A DNA stretch of 64,000 nucleotides from an uncultured Dehalococcoidia bacterium (GTDB lineage: Bacteria; Chloroflexota; Dehalococcoidia; Tepidiformales; Tepidiformaceae), in NCBI GenBank assembly GCA_938015525.1, contig CALLPC010000002.1, positions 1 to 64,000 on the forward strand, written 5' to 3'. Positions within the stretch are counted from its first letter, which is position 1. Each line of letters begins with the position of its first letter. Both the position numbers and the translations under genes were made by a program. Under the pieces are notes generated by a model, which did not search any database, was not told where the DNA came from, and saw nothing but the letters and a program-made list of their open reading frames with translations. Shown piece after piece: positions 61,815 to 64,000 of the stretch.

Positions 61815-63083
61815 GTGACGAACAACGCACCCCCCGCCCCCCGCCGCGTCGTCGTTACCGGCCTCGGCATCGTCAGTCCCCTCGGACATAACTCCTGCGA
61901 CACCTGGGCCGCCCTCGTGGAGGGGCGCTCAGGCACCCGCCGCATCACCCTCTTCGACCCCGACGGCTTCGAATCCCAGGTCGCTGGTGAAGTCCCTGAC
62001 TTCGACCCCGGCGCCTACATGGACCGCAAAGAAGCCCGCCGCGCCGACCGCGCCACCCAGTTCGCCTTCGTCGCCGCCGACGAAGCCCTCGCCCAGTCCG
62101 GCTTCCGCCCCTCAGCCGAAAACGGCGACCAGGTCGCTGTCATCATCGGCACCGCCATCGGCGGCATCACCACCCTCGCCGCCGAATACGAAACGATGCG
62201 GATTAAAGGTCCTGGCCGCGTCTCACCCTTCCTCATGCCCATGATGCTCGCCGACATGACCAGCGGCCAGCTCAGCATCCGCCTCGGCGCCCGGGGCGTG
62301 AACTACTGCCTCGTCAGCGCCTGCGCCAGCGGCGCCGACAGCATCGGCGAAGCCGCCAACATCATCCGCCGCGGCGACGCCGAAGTCGTCCTCGCCGGCG
62401 GCACCGAAGCCCCCATCACCCCCATCGTCGTCGCCGGCTTCGCCTCCGCCAAAGCCCTCACCACCGCAAACCACGACCCCGCCCACGCCTCCCGCCCCTT
62501 CGACGCCCGCCGCGATGGCTTCGTCCTTGCCGAGGGTGCCGCCGTCCTCGTCCTCGAAAGCGAAGACCACGCCCGCGCCCGCGGCGCCACCATCCTCGCC
62601 GAACTCGCCGGCTACGGCGCTACCTCCGACGCCTACCACGTCACCCAGCCCGACGACCGCGGCGAAGGCGCCGCCCGCGCCATGCAACTCGCCCTCCGCC
62701 GGGCCGGCCTCCAGCCCGACGATATCGACTACCTCAACGCCCACGGCACCTCCACCCCCATCAACGACCGCCTCGAAACCCTCGCCCTCAAACGCGTCTT
62801 CGGCGAATACGCCTACGACCTCCCCATCAGCTCCACCAAGTCCATGACCGGCCACCTCCTCGGCGCGGCCGGCGCCGTCGAGGCCGCCATCGCCATCCTC
62901 GCCCTCCAGAAACAGACCATCCCCCCGACCGCCAACTACGAATTCCCCGACCCCGACTGCGACCTCGACTACGTCCCCAACGTCGCCCGGCCCGCCCGCC
63001 TCGAGGCCGTCATGTCCAACTCCCTCGGCTTCGGCGGCCACAACTCCAGCCTGATCTTCCGCACCTACCGGCCAGCTCCATGA
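61815..63083 (+). CDS. fabF: Beta-ketoacyl-ACP synthase II
   Basis: The 422-residue condensing enzyme has the catalytic Cys170 in VSACASGADSIG, His in NAHGTSTPINDRLE, and the second His in SMTGHLLGAAGAVEA. VVVTGLGIVSPLGHN at the N-terminus and SNSLGFGGHNSSLIF at the C-terminus are standard. It extends acyl chains by two carbons with malonyl-ACP, and suits the neighbouring acpS. The start is GTG 61815. It overlaps recJ by four bases (ATGA). Confidence 0.95.
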   Translation: MTNNAPPAPRRVVVTGLGIVSPLGHNSCDTWAALVEGRSGTRRITLFDPDGFESQVAGEVPDFDPGAYMDRKEARRADRATQFAFVAADEALAQSGFRPSAENGDQVAVIIGTAIGGITTLAAEYETMRIKGPGRVSPFLMPMMLADMTSGQLSIRLGARGVNYCLVSACASGADSIGEAANIIRRGDAEVVLAGGTEAPITPIVVAGFASAKALTTANHDPAHASRPFDARRDGFVLAEGAAVLVLESEDHARARGATILAELAGYGATSDAYHVTQPDDRGEGAARAMQLALRRAGLQPDDIDYLNAHGTSTPINDRLETLALKRVFGEYAYDLPISSTKSMTGHLLGAAGAVEAAIAILALQKQTIPPTANYEFPDPDCDLDYVPNVARPARLEAVMSNSLGFGGHNSSLIFRTYRPAP

Positions 63084-64000
63084 CGCTCCCCCTCACCGGC
63101 CCTCCGCCCCCCCGCTGGCGCCTCCGCGACCCCTACGCCCACCAGCACGGCATCCCCCGCTTCCCCCCCGTCGTCGCCGCCGTCCTCGCTGCCCGCGGCA
63201 TCACCACCCGACAGCAAGCCGAGGCCTTCTACCGCCCCCACCTCCTCCCCGACCACGACCCCCTCCTCCTCCCGGGCATGGCTGACGCCGTCCGCCGCGT
63301 CGCCCGCGCCCTCCGGGAAGGTGAACTCATCGCCCTCTACGGCGACTTCGACGTCGACGGTGTTACCTCCGTCGCCATCCTCCACGAAGGCCTCGCTCCC
63401 CTCGGTGCCCGCACCCGCCCCTACATCCCCGACCGCTTCACCGAGGGCTACGGCCTCAACCTCGGCGCCATCCGCGCCCTCGCCGCCGCCGGGGCCACCC
63501 TCCTCATCACCGCCGATTGCGGCATCTCCTCCGTCGCGGAGGTCGCCTTCGCCAACGAGCTCGGCCTCGATGTCATCATCCTCGACCACCACACCGTCCC
63601 CGACGTCCTCCCCGATGCCCTCGCCGCCGTCAACCCGAAGCGCATCGACTCCCCCTACCCCTTCGATGAGCTCGCGGCCTGCGGCGTCGCCTACCGCTTC
63701 CTCCAGGTCCTCTACGACCACCTCGCCATCCCGTTCGACGACACCGCCTTCGTCGACCTCGCCGCCCTCGGCACCGTCGCCGACGTCGCCCCGCTCATCG
63801 ACGAAAACCGGCGCCTCGTCGCCCGCGGCCTCGAGGTCATGCGCGCCGGGAACCTCCGCCCGGGCCTCGCTGCCCTCGCCCGCGTCTCCGGCGTCGCCCC
63901 GGAACGCTTCACCGCCGAGACCCTCGGCTTCGCCCTCGGCCCCCGCATGAACGCCGCCGGCCGGCTCGCCCACGCGAATATCGCCCTCCAGCTCCTCCTC
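63080..64000 (+). CDS. recJ: Single-stranded-DNA-specific exonuclease RecJ, N-terminal part
   Basis: The first 307 codons are visible and the gene runs off the right edge. The DHH phosphoesterase motifs are clear: YGDFDVDGVTSVAIL (about residue 90), ITADCGISS and ILDHHTVPD (DHH), then LAALGTVADVAPL and GPRMNAAGRL. The DHHA1 and later domains lie beyond the window. RecJ degrades single-stranded DNA 5-prime to 3-prime in recombination and repair. ATG 63080 overlaps the fabF stop. Confidence 0.93.
   Translation, partial: MTLPLTGPPPPRWRLRDPYAHQHGIPRFPPVVAAVLAARGITTRQQAEAFYRPHLLPDHDPLLLPGMADAVRRVARALREGELIALYGDFDVDGVTSVAILHEGLAPLGARTRPYIPDRFTEGYGLNLGAIRALAAAGATLLITADCGISSVAEVAFANELGLDVIILDHHTVPDVLPDALAAVNPKRIDSPYPFDELAACGVAYRFLQVLYDHLAIPFDDTAFVDLAALGTVADVAPLIDENRRLVARGLEVMRAGNLRPGLAALARVSGVAPERFTAETLGFALGPRMNAAGRLAHANIALQLLL

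Noticed and set aside
63065-63973. Minus-strand frame of 302 codons at the right edge
   Set aside because: Antisense to recJ, whose DHH motifs are unmistakable in the + frame.

Overview
This 64 kb window is GC-rich, densely packed bacterial chromosome with about 66 protein genes, one tRNA and one riboswitch. I see no rRNA, CRISPR array, insertion sequence or prophage. Several features suggest a Chloroflexota bacterium, perhaps Tepidiforma/Dehalococcoidia-like: a giant two-part membrane protein whose second half is DUF2298, a nickel superoxide dismutase, NDMA/class III-like alcohol dehydrogenase features, TPT-rich secreted proteins, many GTG/TTG starts, and -10 boxes placed almost on the start codon. 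The lineage is an inference. Genes are tightly coupled, with many ATGA or GTGA four-base stop/start overlaps.

Layout. 0-5 kb: the tail of an unknown gene, a decayed secreted-protein gene in three or four reading phases, an epoxide-hydrolase-type hydrolase, an AcuI/YhdH reductase and an atypical pyruvate kinase. 4.6-11 kb: surface-sugar genes (two GT4 glycosyltransferases, UDP-glucose-type dehydrogenase, flippase-like membrane protein, an orphan glycosidase-like enzyme). 11-17 kb: a complete sugar/glycerol-phosphate-type ABC importer (two permeases, lipoprotein, ATPase) and a zinc alcohol dehydrogenase. 17-18 kb: peroxiredoxin divergent from nickel SOD. 18-21 kb: the conserved ffh-rpsP-khpA-rimM block, a small zinc protein and tRNA-Ala(CGC). 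21-25.7 kb: two ferredoxins, a LysR regulator, a MobA-like transferase, a HAD-like protein, a tiny zinc ribbon, a YbjQ-like protein and GAPDH. 25.8-36.6 kb: the DUF2298 giant, a HEALH-motif protein, peroxiredoxin, MidA-like methyltransferase, a MarR/phosphatase/degenerate-methyltransferase operon, a ModE-like regulator and aspS. 36.7-43.6 kb: a peptide-type ABC binding protein and two permeases, then tig-clpP-clpX. 43.7-47.9 kb: a VOC protein, the SodX-type protease for nickel SOD (27 kb from sodN), NUDIX, flavin reductase, ribokinase-like kinase and a zinc-ribbon/SH3 membrane protein. 48-50.6 kb: a riboflavin operon (ribE-ribBA-ribH, no ribD) behind an FMN riboswitch. 50.8-59.6 kb: exonuclease, MFS exporter, TldD/TldE, a CAP-domain secreted protein, IscU-like scaffold, UbiA-family transferase, YbaK deacylase and FolD. 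59.8-64 kb: acpS-nnr-fabF-recJ, with recJ cut by the window end.

The + strand is visibly C-rich over G whatever the gene orientation, so + genes use C-ending codons and - genes G-ending codons. Apart from the decayed gene near the left edge, no stretch over about 300 bases lacks a gene. The longest empty spacers are the divergent ones near 1.9, 7.1, 24.2 and 50.7 kb. Positions of promoters and hairpins are by eye.
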